DNA from: JAGNDO01 sp963704975
Lineage (GTDB): Bacteria > Chloroflexota > Anaerolineae > Caldilineales > Caldilineaceae
Reading direction: 5' to 3'
Assembly: GCA_963704975.1 (NCBI GenBank)
Contig: CAVPIK010000003.1
Span: 186,001 to 250,000, forward strand
DNA length: 64,000 nucleotides
This document shows positions 54,182-64,000 of this stretch, piece by piece. A program made the position numbers and the translations under genes. Under the pieces are notes generated by a model that saw nothing but the letters and a program-made list of their open reading frames with translations, was not told the DNA's origin and searched no databases. Numbering within the stretch: position 1 is the stretch's first letter; the number at the start of each line of letters is the position of its first letter.

Positions 54182-54432
54182 GGATGTGTGGGTTTGGGTG
54201 CGGGTGTGGCTGGGTTTGGGTGGGCTGGACAGTGGCTGGATATGCCTCAGCGACCAATCTTCTCAAAAGATGAGAGACTTGTGATAGATGTTTGATAGAT
54301 CACTGATAGAGAAATTCCTGTACAATGTAACACTGAGGGGTGGATCGGGCAACATTACCGGTTTCATGTCCCTCACTTTCCCATGGGACCCCATTTGGAA
54401 GATGGGCTTCCCCCGCCTCATCTTCCAGAATG

Positions 54433-54467
54433 AAAAGCGCCGACAGGAATTTCCTGTCGGCGCTTTT
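54433..54467. terminator. Bidirectional terminator upstream of the HExxH gene
   Basis: AAAAGCGCCGACAGGAA (54433-54449) pairs with TTCCTGTCGGCGCTTTT (54451-54467), with A and T runs at the two ends. It can stop tpiA transcription from the right and any plus-strand transcript. Confidence 0.88.
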
Positions 54468-54488
54468 TGATCGGGCTTGACCAAATAT

Positions 54489-54549
54489 CTTCCCGGAAGG
54501 GGCCAGCAGATCTCGCTTACGACAAGATTTGTTGGCCCCTTCCGGGAAG
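54489..54549. repeat. 17-bp inverted repeat just past tpiA
   Basis: CTTCCCGGAAGGGGCCA (54489-54505) matches TGGCCCCTTCCGGGAAG (54533-54549) exactly; imperfect pairing (about 8 more positions with wobbles) extends inward. It sits 8 nt beyond the tpiA stop and probably forms a 3' hairpin protecting or ending the glycolytic message. Confidence 0.8.
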
Positions 54550-54556
54550 GTTGTCG

Positions 54557-55324
54557 CTACGCGTAGACCTCAGCGGTCAACCGCACCATGTCGGCGTAGC
54601 CGTCCGCCTTGAGGGCAGCGCCGCCGATCAGCGCGCCGTCGATGTCCGGCTGCTGCATGATCTCGGCGATGTTCTCCGGCTTGGTGCTGCCGCCGTAGAG
54701 GACACGGGTGTTCTGGGCCACGGCTTCGCCGAAGGACTCGGCCACCGCGCCCCGCACGGTCAGCCCGCAGATGCTGTTGGCCTGCTCCGCGGTGGCGGCC
54801 AGGCCGGTGCCGATGGCCCAGATGGGCTCATAGGCGATGACCAGGCTCTCCACCTGCTCGCCGGTGAGGCCGGCCAGGGCGGCCTTCACCTGGCCGCCGA
54901 CAAAGCTGTGGGTCTCGCCGGCCTGGTTCTGGGCCAGGCTCTCGCCCACGCAGAGGATGGGGACGATCCCCGCGGCCAGGGCGGCCACGAGCTTCTTGTT
55001 GACCGTGGCGTCGCTCTCGGCGAAGTATTCCCGCCGCTCGCTGTGGCCGATGATCACGTAGGTGGCCAAGCCCTTGAGCATGGCCGGGCTGATCTCGCCG
55101 GTGTAGGCGCCGTTGGCTTCCCAGTGCATGTTCTGGGCGCCCACGGCCACGGGGCTCTTGGCCAAGACATCCGCCACGGCGGGCAGGCAGACGGCGGTGG
55201 GGCAGACGACCATGTCCACGCTGTCATAGCTGTGGGCGGCGCTGTTGATGGCCCGGGCCAGGGCCACGGCTTCATCGATGGTCTTGTTCATCTTCCAGTT
55301 GCCGGCCATCATGGGTTTTCGCAT
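54557..55324 (-). CDS. tpiA: Triose-phosphate isomerase
   Basis: TpiA interconverts dihydroxyacetone phosphate and glyceraldehyde 3-phosphate. The 255-residue barrel has MMAGNWKMNKT (catalytic Lys at position 11), the electrophilic His in YVIIGHSERREYF, the catalytic Glu in IAYEPIWAIGTG, and the phosphate-binding LYGGSTKPEN and GALIGGAAL. Last gene of the gap-pgk group on the minus strand. The frame is intact. Confidence 0.97.
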   Translation of the reverse strand: MRKPMMAGNWKMNKTIDEAVALARAINSAAHSYDSVDMVVCPTAVCLPAVADVLAKSPVAVGAQNMHWEANGAYTGEISPAMLKGLATYVIIGHSERREYFAESDATVNKKLVAALAAGIVPILCVGESLAQNQAGETHSFVGGQVKAALAGLTGEQVESLVIAYEPIWAIGTGLAATAEQANSICGLTVRGAVAESFGEAVAQNTRVLYGGSTKPENIAEIMQQPDIDGALIGGAALKADGYADMVRLTAEVYA

Positions 55325-55370
55325 GGGATTTTCTCCTGTGATTGTGAGTGAGCGTTATGCGAAGGAAAAA

Positions 55371-55462
55371 TAGAACACAGATTTAACGGATTTTACGGAT
55401 CAAAACGGATTTTTCTTTTTTAATCCGTAAAAATCTGTTTGATCCGTAAAATCTGTGTTCTA
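55371..55462. repeat. Nested inverted repeat with ACGGAT units between the 127-aa gene and tpiA
   Basis: Outer arms TAGAACACAGATTT (55371-55384) and AAATCTGTGTTCTA (55449-55462) are exact complements. Inner arms TTACGGATCAAA (55393-55404) and TTTGATCCGTAA (55438-55449) are also complementary. The interior contains several ACGGAT/ATCCGT units. The right arm covers the stop of the upstream gene. It fits a dispersed AT-rich palindromic repeat; no gene is present. Confidence 0.8.
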
Positions 55463-55843
55463 TTCGTTCTCCGCTTCGTTGGTATCGGTTTCTTCTTCCG
55501 GCGGAGCGTTGAAGCGTTCGAGCGCCGCCGTGTATTCGTCTGCCGTGAGCCATTTGCCCCCGGTGATCTGGTGGCGCAGGAAATTCCGCCTTGTGTCGAA
55601 CCAGAGCTCTACCTCCACCTGGCTGAAGCAGCGCTTTTTGCCGGTGGTGTGCAGGACCTTGCGTACGTAGAATTCCGCGTTGTCGTCGCCCTTGCTCAGT
55701 TCGTTGAGCATGTTCACCTCCCCCTGCACAGGCTCGCCGCAGCGGTGATCCTGCACATAGATGGTGAATGCTTGGCGACTGCTCTGACTGGCCCCACCGG
55801 ACCCGCCGCTGAAGAGTTTTTTTAGGCTGTCGAATAAGCTCAT
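55460..55843 (-). CDS. Unrecognised 127-residue protein inside the glycolytic group
   Basis: I do not recognise this family. The protein starts MSLFDSLKKLFSGGSGGASQ, a possible amphipathic helix and Gly/Ser linker, then a compact domain (about 24-100) with YVQDHRCGEPVQGEVNML, EFYVRKVLHTTGKKRCFSQV and EVELWFDTRRN, then an acidic tail. Two cysteines (about 35 and 72) each follow a basic patch. It lies between pgk and tpiA on the same strand, so it is probably co-transcribed with them. No signal peptide is visible. Any regulatory or chaperone role is a guess. Confidence 0.65.
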   Translation of the reverse strand: MSLFDSLKKLFSGGSGGASQSSRQAFTIYVQDHRCGEPVQGEVNMLNELSKGDDNAEFYVRKVLHTTGKKRCFSQVEVELWFDTRRNFLRHQITGGKWLTADEYTAALERFNAPPEEETDTNEAENE

Positions 55844-55911
55844 GGCTTCTCCTTGGGTGGGGGTGCTAATCTTCCAGGAAGCTGAAAGCTTCCTGGAAGA
55901 TTGTTGTTGTG

Positions 55912-57092
<1,181 letters not shown>

Positions 57093-57113
57093 TGGAGGTT
57101 CCTCTCTAAAAAA

Positions 57114-57164
57114 ATGAAACGTGAAACGTGAGACCTTGACGGCATTTCACGTTTCACGTTTCAT
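57114..57164. repeat. 18-bp perfect inverted repeat of GTGAAAC heptamers in the gap-pgk spacer
   Basis: ATGAAACGTGAAACGTGA (57114-57131) is the exact complement of TCACGTTTCACGTTTCAT (57147-57164), with a 15-nt loop. It may form a hairpin in the gap-pgk transcript and set their ratio. The GTGAAACGTG unit recurs near 10190. Confidence 0.85.
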
Positions 57165-57206
57165 GGTTAACTCGATTCAATCACAATTCAATCATAGTTG
57201 ACTGAA

Positions 57207-58215
<1,009 letters not shown>

Positions 58216-58539
58216 GAAACTCTCCTTTGCTTGGAAATGTTTAGGGGTTTTGAAATGTTGAATAGCCGATAATATTTGACTCCGCAAGAAGCCCAGGCTG
58301 AATGCGAAAGGCGCTGGCGGGGTGATAGAGCAGTGCAGCCACAACAGTGTGGACGCCATATTTTATTTCTGTTAAGCCTATCTGGTGTATTTCATACACC
58401 ATACATATGCTACCATCATTTGTGGTTTTTTGCGAATATGCGCATCCCACAACTTGGTGCAGGTTTGCCCGGATGACAGCGGAAAAATCCTGCCCATTCT
58501 CTGGCAAGATTTATGGCCGGGCGCGCCAATCAAAGTGGC
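58216..58539 (-). other. 324-nt spacer upstream of gap
   Basis: No gene is supported. The notable element is the palindrome at 58383-58401. I could not settle on a promoter: candidate -10 elements such as TAAAAT and TATTAT on the minus strand lack a matching -35. The region is AT-richer than its surroundings, as expected of a regulatory region. Confidence 0.5.
58383..58401. promoter_or_regulatory. Palindromic operator candidate upstream of gap
   Basis: TGGTGTAT, TTC, ATACACCA: perfect 8-bp arms around a 3-nt centre, about 170 nt before the gap start. The size and symmetry suit a dimeric repressor or activator. I cannot name the regulator. Confidence 0.6.
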
Positions 58540-60042
58540 CTAGCGAATGTCCAGAAGACGCAGGGCATCATAGGATTGAGCCTTGTAGACGCTCTTGGTG
58601 TGGGGTTTGCTTTGCATGTCGGCATGGATTTGAAGGATCTTGGCCGCCAGCTTGGCGGAGTCGTGCCGGGTGGGCGAGTCTTCGTTGATCAGATCCCCGG
58701 TGTAGAGGGTGAAGTCTGTGGGTTGGCCCGGCTTGGGCAGTTCCACCCAAGAGGAAGTGCTGCTGGGTTGCATGTGGGGATGATAGTTGTCATTGGCCAG
58801 CACAGTGGTGAAGGCATCCTCGGCGTGTTTGCGCAGTTGATCCATGTAGTCTGTCACGCCGTATCCGTCGGTCTCGCCCGGCTGGTTGGCCACGTTGCAG
58901 ACAAAGATGCGGCTGGCCTGGGACGACATCACGGCCTGGCGCACAGAGGGGACCAGTAAATTGGGGATCGTGCTGGTATAGAAACTCCCCGGCCCGGCGA
59001 TGATGATGTCCGCGGCCAGGATGGCGCGGATGGCTTCGGGATAGGCCCGCACCTCTTGGGGTTCCAGCCGCACCTGGACCACCCGGCCCCCGGCCGCGGG
59101 GATCTGGCTTTCGCCCCGCACATAGACCCACTCGTCCTGCCCGTCTGGCTGTGGACGCACGATTTCGGCGCACAGGACCACATGTTCCAAGGTGCTGGGC
59201 AAGACCCGTCCCCGCACGGCCAACACCCGGCTGCTCTCGGCAATCCCTTGCTCAAAACTGCCGGTGATGGCGGCCATGGCGGTGATGAACAGGTTGCCAA
59301 AGCTATGGCCGCCCAACTCGTTCACGCTCTCGTTTTCACGCCCGTGCCCGTTCCCATTGGCCGCACCTTCTGCGTTGCCATTGCGATCGGACGCCTCCGC
59401 TTCTGGCTGGGATGCGAATTTGGCATTGCCAAACCGATATTGGAGAAGATGGGTCATCAGTTCTTCGGAATCGCTGAGGGCGGCGATATTGTTGCGGAAA
59501 TCACCGGGGGGCAACATGCCCATCTGCCGGCTGATGCGCCCGGAACTGCCGCCGTCATCCGCCACCGTGACGATGGCGGTGATATGGTCCGTGTGGGCGC
59601 GCAGCCCCCGCAGCAGGGTGGGCATCCCCGTGCCCCCGCCGATGGTCACAATGTTCGGCCCCTGGCGGCGGACACGGCGCAAAATGATCTGGTCCATCAT
59701 CTCCATATTGTTGGGGGTGGAACTGGGGGGCAGCAGGGCCAGCACGATGCTACGGTTGAGGTACCAAACGCCTAGTCCTACCATCAACAGGCCCACACTC
59801 ACCAGGATGACGGCCCGCATCCAATTGGGCAGAAAGCTCAGGGCCAGCAGATGTACAATTTCGGGCAGCCGCCCGGAGAGATAGACATCCCCCAACAAAA
59901 GGGTCAACCCTAACCCATTCAAGGTGATGCCGACGATCAGAAGCAGCAGCCAGCGTTTTACATAGAGGCCAGGGCGCAAAAAAGAGCGCCAACGGCCGCG
60001 GGCAGATGAATTAACGGGAAACCCAAAATGTATCGGTGACAT
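58540..60042 (-). CDS. yvcK: YvcK/CofD-like protein with N-terminal membrane anchor
   Basis: YvcK-type proteins (the gluconeogenesis factor group, related to CofD) support growth on gluconeogenic carbon and envelope synthesis; they bind UDP-sugars in Bacillus. I choose the ATG at 60042, giving about 500 residues; earlier in-frame ATGs at 60051 and 60078 overlap the promoter. Two membrane segments (about 30-50 and 75-95) precede the core, with NIVTIGGGTGMPTLLRGLR, TVADDGGSSGRISRQMG, PPGDFRNNIAAL, GHSFGNLFI, DIIIAGPGSFYTSTIPNLL and FVCNVANQPGETDGY. An Asn/Gly-rich insert of about 30 residues (near GNAEGAANGNGHGRE) is unusual. Confidence 0.88.
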   Translation of the reverse strand: MSPIHFGFPVNSSARGRWRSFLRPGLYVKRWLLLLIVGITLNGLGLTLLLGDVYLSGRLPEIVHLLALSFLPNWMRAVILVSVGLLMVGLGVWYLNRSIVLALLPPSSTPNNMEMMDQIILRRVRRQGPNIVTIGGGTGMPTLLRGLRAHTDHITAIVTVADDGGSSGRISRQMGMLPPGDFRNNIAALSDSEELMTHLLQYRFGNAKFASQPEAEASDRNGNAEGAANGNGHGRENESVNELGGHSFGNLFITAMAAITGSFEQGIAESSRVLAVRGRVLPSTLEHVVLCAEIVRPQPDGQDEWVYVRGESQIPAAGGRVVQVRLEPQEVRAYPEAIRAILAADIIIAGPGSFYTSTIPNLLVPSVRQAVMSSQASRIFVCNVANQPGETDGYGVTDYMDQLRKHAEDAFTTVLANDNYHPHMQPSSTSSWVELPKPGQPTDFTLYTGDLINEDSPTRHDSAKLAAKILQIHADMQSKPHTKSVYKAQSYDALRLLDIR

Positions 60043-60049
60043 GCAGATC

Positions 60050-60078
60050 ATTATAGAAGATTCCCCGCCTTTGCGCAA
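60050..60078 (-). promoter_or_regulatory. yvcK promoter, implying a leaderless start
   Basis: On the minus strand TTGCGC (60078-60073) is 17 nt before a perfect TATAAT (60055-60050). The expected start, near 60043, is at the ATG 60042 itself, so the mRNA would have no leader. Confidence 0.65.
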
Positions 60079-60129
60079 TGGCTTTGGTGTTTGCCTTTCG
60101 CCACATCCCCGCCGCCGGGAAGAGCGGTT

Positions 60130-60158
60130 TTTACATCCTTCCCGGCCTGGGATACAAT
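60130..60158 (+). promoter_or_regulatory. folC promoter
   Basis: TTTACA (60130-60135) and TACAAT (60153-60158) are 17 nt apart. The start would be near 60165, about 95 nt before folC and divergent from yvcK. Confidence 0.72.
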
Positions 60159-60258
60159 CTCTGGTACCGCCTTGGCAGATAGGCCCCTGTCTCCTGGCCC
60201 GGCAAGTTCATTTGTCAACAGCCCTGGCGTGGGGGTAGCCGCTGCCGAAGAAATCTCC

Positions 60259-61630
60259 ATGACCTATGAAGAAGCTCTGGCCTATCTGTTCGACCAGACC
60301 GACTATCTAAACCGCACCGCCGGGGGAGCGCCTCGCCCCCCCACGGCTGACCGCATGGGCCCCCTCATGCAGGCCCTGGGCGATCCCCAGATGCGCTTTC
60401 AGGTGGTGCATATCGCCGGCACCAAGGGCAAAGGCAGCACCAGCGCCCTGTGTGAATCCATGCTCCACCGCCTGGGCTATCGCACGGGTCTCTTCACCAG
60501 CCCCCATCTGCACACCTTCCGCGAACGGATTCGGGTGGACCAGGCGCTGATCCCGGCCCCGGCCCTGGCGGCGCTGATGGGTCGTCTGCGCCCCACCTTT
60601 GATCTCTTTCCGGATCTGACTGTTTTTGACCGCATCACCGCCCTGGCTTTTCAATACTTCGCCGACCAAAAGGTGGAGTGGGCCGTGGTGGAGGTGGGGC
60701 TGGGCGGACGGCTGGACAGCACCAACGTGGTGCAGCCCGCGGTCTGCGGCATCACCAGCATCAGCTACGATCACATGGATGTGCTGGGCCACACCCTGAG
60801 CCTGATTGCCAGGGAAAAGGCCGGCATCATCAAGCCGGGGGTGCCGGTCTTCACGTGCACCCAGGAACCAGAGGCCCAGGTTGCCATCCAGCAGGTTGCC
60901 CTGGCCAAGGCGGCGCCCCTGACCGTCACCCAGGCCAAGACCCAGCCGCCCCGTAATCTGGTGGGCGTGCATCAACAGATCAACGCGGGGATGGCCCAGG
61001 CCATGATCGAAAATCTGGCCCAGCGGGGACTGATCCGCACGGATTTCGCCGCCCTGGAAGCGGGCATCGCCGATGTCAACTGGCCCGGACGCTTCGAGCG
61101 TTTGCCCGTGCCGGGGGATCTGTCGGGCACGGACTCGGTGCCCATCCAGCCGATCATTGTGGATTGTGCCCACAACTTGGACAGCATGAACCGCTTGCTG
61201 GACACCCTGGCCCAAAGCTACCCGGCCCGGCCCGTCACCGCCATCATGGGGGCGGGGTTTAACAAGCAAGTGCAGCCCATGTTGACCGCCCTGTTGGGCC
61301 ACGTGCCCCGGCTAATTTTGGTGAGCAGCCGCCACCCCAGGGCGACGCCTGTGGATGAGTTTATGAGCTTGGCGGCCACGCTTTTGGACAGCCCAGTGGC
61401 ATCCAACGGCACCAGGGCCTGAGCGCATCATGCCCCAGATCTACGCTGGGCACTCCATGGCCCATGCCCTGGACCTGGCCATTGCGCTGACACCGGCGAA
61501 CGGGGTGGTGGTGGGGACCGGTTCGGTCTTCGTGGCCGCAGAGCTGCGGGAAGTGTGGGCCAGCCGCTATCCCCAAGCCTTTGACCCCGCAGATTGGGTC
61601 TTCGAGTTGAGCCACGAACCGGCGTATTGA
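60259..61630 (+). CDS. folC: Folylpolyglutamate/dihydrofolate synthase, one indel in the reading
   Basis: FolC adds glutamate to folates and belongs to the Mur ligase superfamily. The ATG at 60259 gives MTYEEALAYLFDQTDYLNR; the frame is open upstream across the promoter but not conserved. The P-loop is in VHIAGTKGKGSTSALCESML, followed by GLFTSPHLHTFRERIRV, VVEVGLGGRLDSTNVV and SYDHMDVLGHTLSLIAREKAG. IIVDCAHNLDSM is in the C-terminal domain. A surplus G in 61415-61417 separates the last segment, IMPQIYAGHSMAHALDLAIA and VVGTGSVFVAAELRE. Corrected length is about 456. Confidence 0.94.
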
Positions 61631-61648
61631 CACAAGGGAAACCAAACG

Positions 61649-62866
61649 ATGACCGAGAAATCGACTCAGTGGACAGTTCCGACGCCAAATAAAAGCCGAT
61701 CAACCCTGGTGGTGGTCGTGGTGTTGATGGCGGCCACTTTTCTGCTGTCCGGGTGCAGTTGGTTTAACCGGGATGAGAGCAATTTGGGCATTGATTACAC
61801 CAGCCTGCTGCCCGTGGAATGGGAACCTTTGGGCAGTTGGCAGAGTGTGAATATCGACGAAGATGAGACGCCGGAGTACCTACTCTTTTATCGCTACGAG
61901 GGCGGACAGGTGGGCGGGGTGATCTATGATCCCCAAACCAACACCGAGTTTGCCCCGGTGGCTGGGGCACCGACCAGTCTCGCCCTGCCCAACCAACCCT
62001 CTGTCTCCTTGATCCCCTATCGCCTGCTGCCCAGCTATTGGCGGAATGCCGGTGAGGGGTTTATCGCCGGGCCGGGCCAGGTACCCACCTTCATCCAAGT
62101 CCAGCGCCCGGCGGAGCAAGTGGTGGGCGACAAGGACAACGATCGCGTCGATGAGGTGATCATCTTTGGGGATGCCAATTTCTTGACCCACCTGACCATC
62201 GTGTGGTGGCAAGGCCCGGCCAAAGGCTACGGGGTCACCCACCTGGCCGCGCCCGGCGGATTGGATATCACCGACTGGTCTGGCCAGGATAATGCCTCCA
62301 CCGTTGTGGAGGTGGATGGCTACTTCCCCGAAGAGAACAGCCGCAGCCTCCTCTGTCGAAAAGTCACCTATGATCGCGCCGTGCCCGCCGATACCGAGCG
62401 TGATGCCGACGATTACCGATACACCCTGGGTTTCACCGCCCGCCCCCAGGGTCTTACCTTCTGCCCCAGCGATAGATTCGCCACGGGCACGCCGTATCCC
62501 ACCTATACCTATTATCCGGAAGCCACGGTTTTGGCCTTTTTGCTCCACCCCCAAACCGAGCGGGTGAACACCAAGAGCATGAAAGAGCTTGTTTCGGGCG
62601 ATGCGGCTCTGTTGGAAAAGATCGATGGGTGGCTGGGCGAGTCGCCCCGGGTCCAATCCCTCACCTACTACACCACCTTGGGGGACGTCGAAACCAGCGC
62701 CGATGCATTCCAGAAGGAAACCATGCAGATGAACGTGGTGGCCGAATTGGTGGTCACCGAAGACGACCAAGTCCGCACCCGGTTTATCACCTTTGTCCTC
62801 CAGCACCAGCCGCCCAGTTTTGATGGCCGACGGATGCCGCCGACCGCCGGTCAGATCGGTGGCTGA
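61649..62866 (+). CDS. Predicted lipoprotein of unknown function
   Basis: A 405-residue secreted protein. Residues 1-36 form a lipoprotein signal: basic start, hydrophobic TLVVVVVLMAATFLLSGC, lipobox LLSGC with the lipidated Cys at about 36. The mature part has DEDETPEYLLFYRYEGGQV and VGDKDNDRVDEVIIFGD, which resemble the Asp-rich turns of FG-GAP-like repeats, suggesting a beta-rich extracellular domain. I do not recognise a specific family. It follows folC by 18 nt and precedes the AlbA/HATPase gene by 19 nt, so the three may be one transcript. Confidence 0.75.
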   Translation: MTEKSTQWTVPTPNKSRSTLVVVVVLMAATFLLSGCSWFNRDESNLGIDYTSLLPVEWEPLGSWQSVNIDEDETPEYLLFYRYEGGQVGGVIYDPQTNTEFAPVAGAPTSLALPNQPSVSLIPYRLLPSYWRNAGEGFIAGPGQVPTFIQVQRPAEQVVGDKDNDRVDEVIIFGDANFLTHLTIVWWQGPAKGYGVTHLAAPGGLDITDWSGQDNASTVVEVDGYFPEENSRSLLCRKVTYDRAVPADTERDADDYRYTLGFTARPQGLTFCPSDRFATGTPYPTYTYYPEATVLAFLLHPQTERVNTKSMKELVSGDAALLEKIDGWLGESPRVQSLTYYTTLGDVETSADAFQKETMQMNVVAELVVTEDDQVRTRFITFVLQHQPPSFDGRRMPPTAGQIGG

Positions 62867-62885
62867 TTATCGACGCGGTTAACCC

Positions 62886-64000
62886 ATGATCCTGCGCCGC
62901 CATGCCGTCCTCAACGCCACCCATATTGAAGCCACCCTGCGCCAGGGCCAGTCCGAAAGCGTGATCTTTCTTTCGGGCCGATCTTCCGGGCGGACGGTGG
63001 CCGAGCATCTTTCCGCCTTGGCCAACGCCGACGGCGGCTTGCTGATCCTGGGGGTGACGGCCAAGGGCGGGGTGCAGAAGGAGGCGGACCCGGATCTCAT
63101 GGCCGAAACCGCGGCCCAGGCCGGTCTGCTCACAGATCCGCCCCTGATCTTGCCCTCGGCCCAGGTGGTGGCCCTGGCCGATTCCGCCCCGGTGGTGGTG
63201 GTGCAGGTGCCGCCGGGCTTGCCCCATGTCTACAACGTCCAGGGCCGCTATCTGACCCGCCGCGGGGATCAGAACCGGGCCCTCTCCACCGCGGAACTGC
63301 GGCGGCTGCTCTTGGAACGCAGCGAAACCGGCTTCGAGGTGCGCCCGGTGGAAGGGGCCGTCCTCACCGATCTGGACCCCAAGGCCGTGGAGGACTATCT
63401 GGACCGCATCGCCGCCGCCCCCAACCTGGACGCCACCCAGATCTTGCAGGGCAAGGGCTGCCTCAGCCTGGGGGCCGACCCGGAGACACAAGGCCGAATG
63501 GGTGCCCACCATCGCCGGGCTGCTGCTCTTTGGCAAGGAACCCCAGCGCTTTTTGCGCAGCGCCGAGGTGATCTGCGTGCGCTATGCCGGGGAGAGCATG
63601 AGCGATGAATTCGAGCGCCGGGAACTTCGGCGGCTCTTTGATGGAACAAGCCCGCCAGGCCGAAGCGTTTGTACAGAGCAACATGCGCCGGGGCATGCGC
63701 ATTGCCGGCCTGGCCCGGGAAGAGACCACCGAATATCCCCTGGCCGTGGTGCGGGAGGCCATCGTCAACGCCATCGCCCACCGAGATTACAGCGTGCGGG
63801 GCGAGGGCATCCGCCTGTTGATGTTCAGCGACCGGCTGCAAATCTACAGCCCAGGGCGGCTGCCCGGCCATGTCACCTTGCAGAACCTGGTGGACGAGCG
63901 CTACAGCCGCAACGAGGCGATTGTAGCGGTGCTGACCGACTTCGGCTACATCGAGCGGTTAGGCTATGGGATTGACCGCATGATGGCGGCCATGAGCGCG
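62886..64000 (+). CDS. AlbA_2/Schlafen-type domain plus HATPase-like protein, two indels, cut by window edge
   Basis: The N-terminus (RQGQSESVIFLSGRSSGRTV, then HLSALANADGGLLILGVTAK) is the AlbA_2 (Schlafen AAA_4) fold, and the later PLAVVREAIVNAIAHRDYSV, SDRLQIYSPGRLPG and ERLGYGIDRMMAA match the HATPase_c_4 region of COG2865-type proteins, often called transcriptional regulators or RecG-like. The reading breaks near 63490 (surplus A, before AEWVPTIAGLLLFGKEPQRF) and at 63637-63639 (surplus T, before MEQARQAEAFVQSN). Any C-terminal HTH is beyond base 64000. Function is unknown; such genes occur in defence and regulatory contexts, but the neighbours here give no hint of either. Confidence 0.8.

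Larger units (their letters stand above)
54182..54556. other. 375-nt spacer between tpiA and the HExxH gene
   Basis: No supported gene. It contains a GGGTTTGGGTG-rich stretch (about 54186-54225), a GGAAGATG/CATCTTCC stem (about 54401-54426), the terminator at 54433-54467 and the inverted repeat at 54489-54549. A 60-codon frame at 54288-54470 runs into the terminator and is not credible. Confidence 0.6.

Noticed and set aside
54288..54470. 60-codon frame in the spacer beside tpiA
   Set aside because: Its end is inside a strong bidirectional terminator; no family resemblance.

Overview
The window is about 64 kb of GC-rich bacterial chromosome made almost entirely of housekeeping genes. It is cut at both ends: inside murB at base 1 and inside a DNA-binding/ATPase-like gene at base 64000. 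The EF-Tu sequence (for example DQIDNAPEEKARGITI and the APDGPMPQTREH stretch) and the gene order closely resemble what I know of Chloroflexota, so I infer a member of that phylum, perhaps Anaerolineae- or Caldilineae-like, with moderate confidence. I see no CRISPR array, prophage, insertion sequence, tRNA or rRNA.

Layout. (1) Bases 1-14475, minus strand: a division and cell wall (dcw) cluster, read right to left as mraZ, rsmH, an ftsL-like gene, ftsI-type PBP, murF, mraY, murD, ftsW, murG, two CvpA-like membrane genes, murC, murB. Its promoter at 14582-14610 is overlaid by MraZ-type GGG boxes repeated every 10 bp. (2) 14476-15699: a 1.2 kb region with no convincing gene, holding the divergent mraZ and rpoB promoters and a long rpoB leader with an internal terminator-like hairpin. 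(3) 15700-49079, plus strand: rpoB, rpoC; rpsL, rpsG, fusA; tuf; then the S10/spc/alpha ribosomal block from rpsJ through secY, adk, map, rpmJ, rpsM, rpsK, rpsD, rpoA, rplQ, truA, rplM and rpsI. (4) 49197-53270: a MogA/MoaB-like gene, transaldolase (minus), thioredoxin and a TrpB2-type tryptophan synthase beta chain. (5) 53405-60042, minus strand: a membrane HExxH protein, then a glycolytic group read as gap, pgk, an unknown small gene and tpiA, preceded by a yvcK-like gene. (6) 60259-64000, plus strand: folC, a lipoprotein and the truncated AlbA/HATPase gene.

Two features run through the whole window. First, at least 19 single-base indels break 13 conserved genes, including indispensable ones (murD, murF, murG, rpoB, rpoC, rpsD, rpsI, rpmD, pgk, gap). 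Seventeen are extra bases, mostly one surplus G or C in a short run, which points to sequencing or assembly error. I annotate these as full genes with the shift positions given. Second, intergenic regions carry many hairpins and short tandem repeats (7-mers and 8-mers such as CGCCATT, CCCCAAT, GTGAAAC), one of them inside murD.

Together the genes cover peptidoglycan precursor synthesis and septation, transcription, translation and protein export, and lower glycolysis. I found no clear new system. The more interesting leads are the MraZ operator, the rpoB leader, the tandem CvpA-like genes, the unknown gene inside the glycolytic group, the palindrome upstream of gap, and a yvcK promoter that implies a leaderless mRNA.
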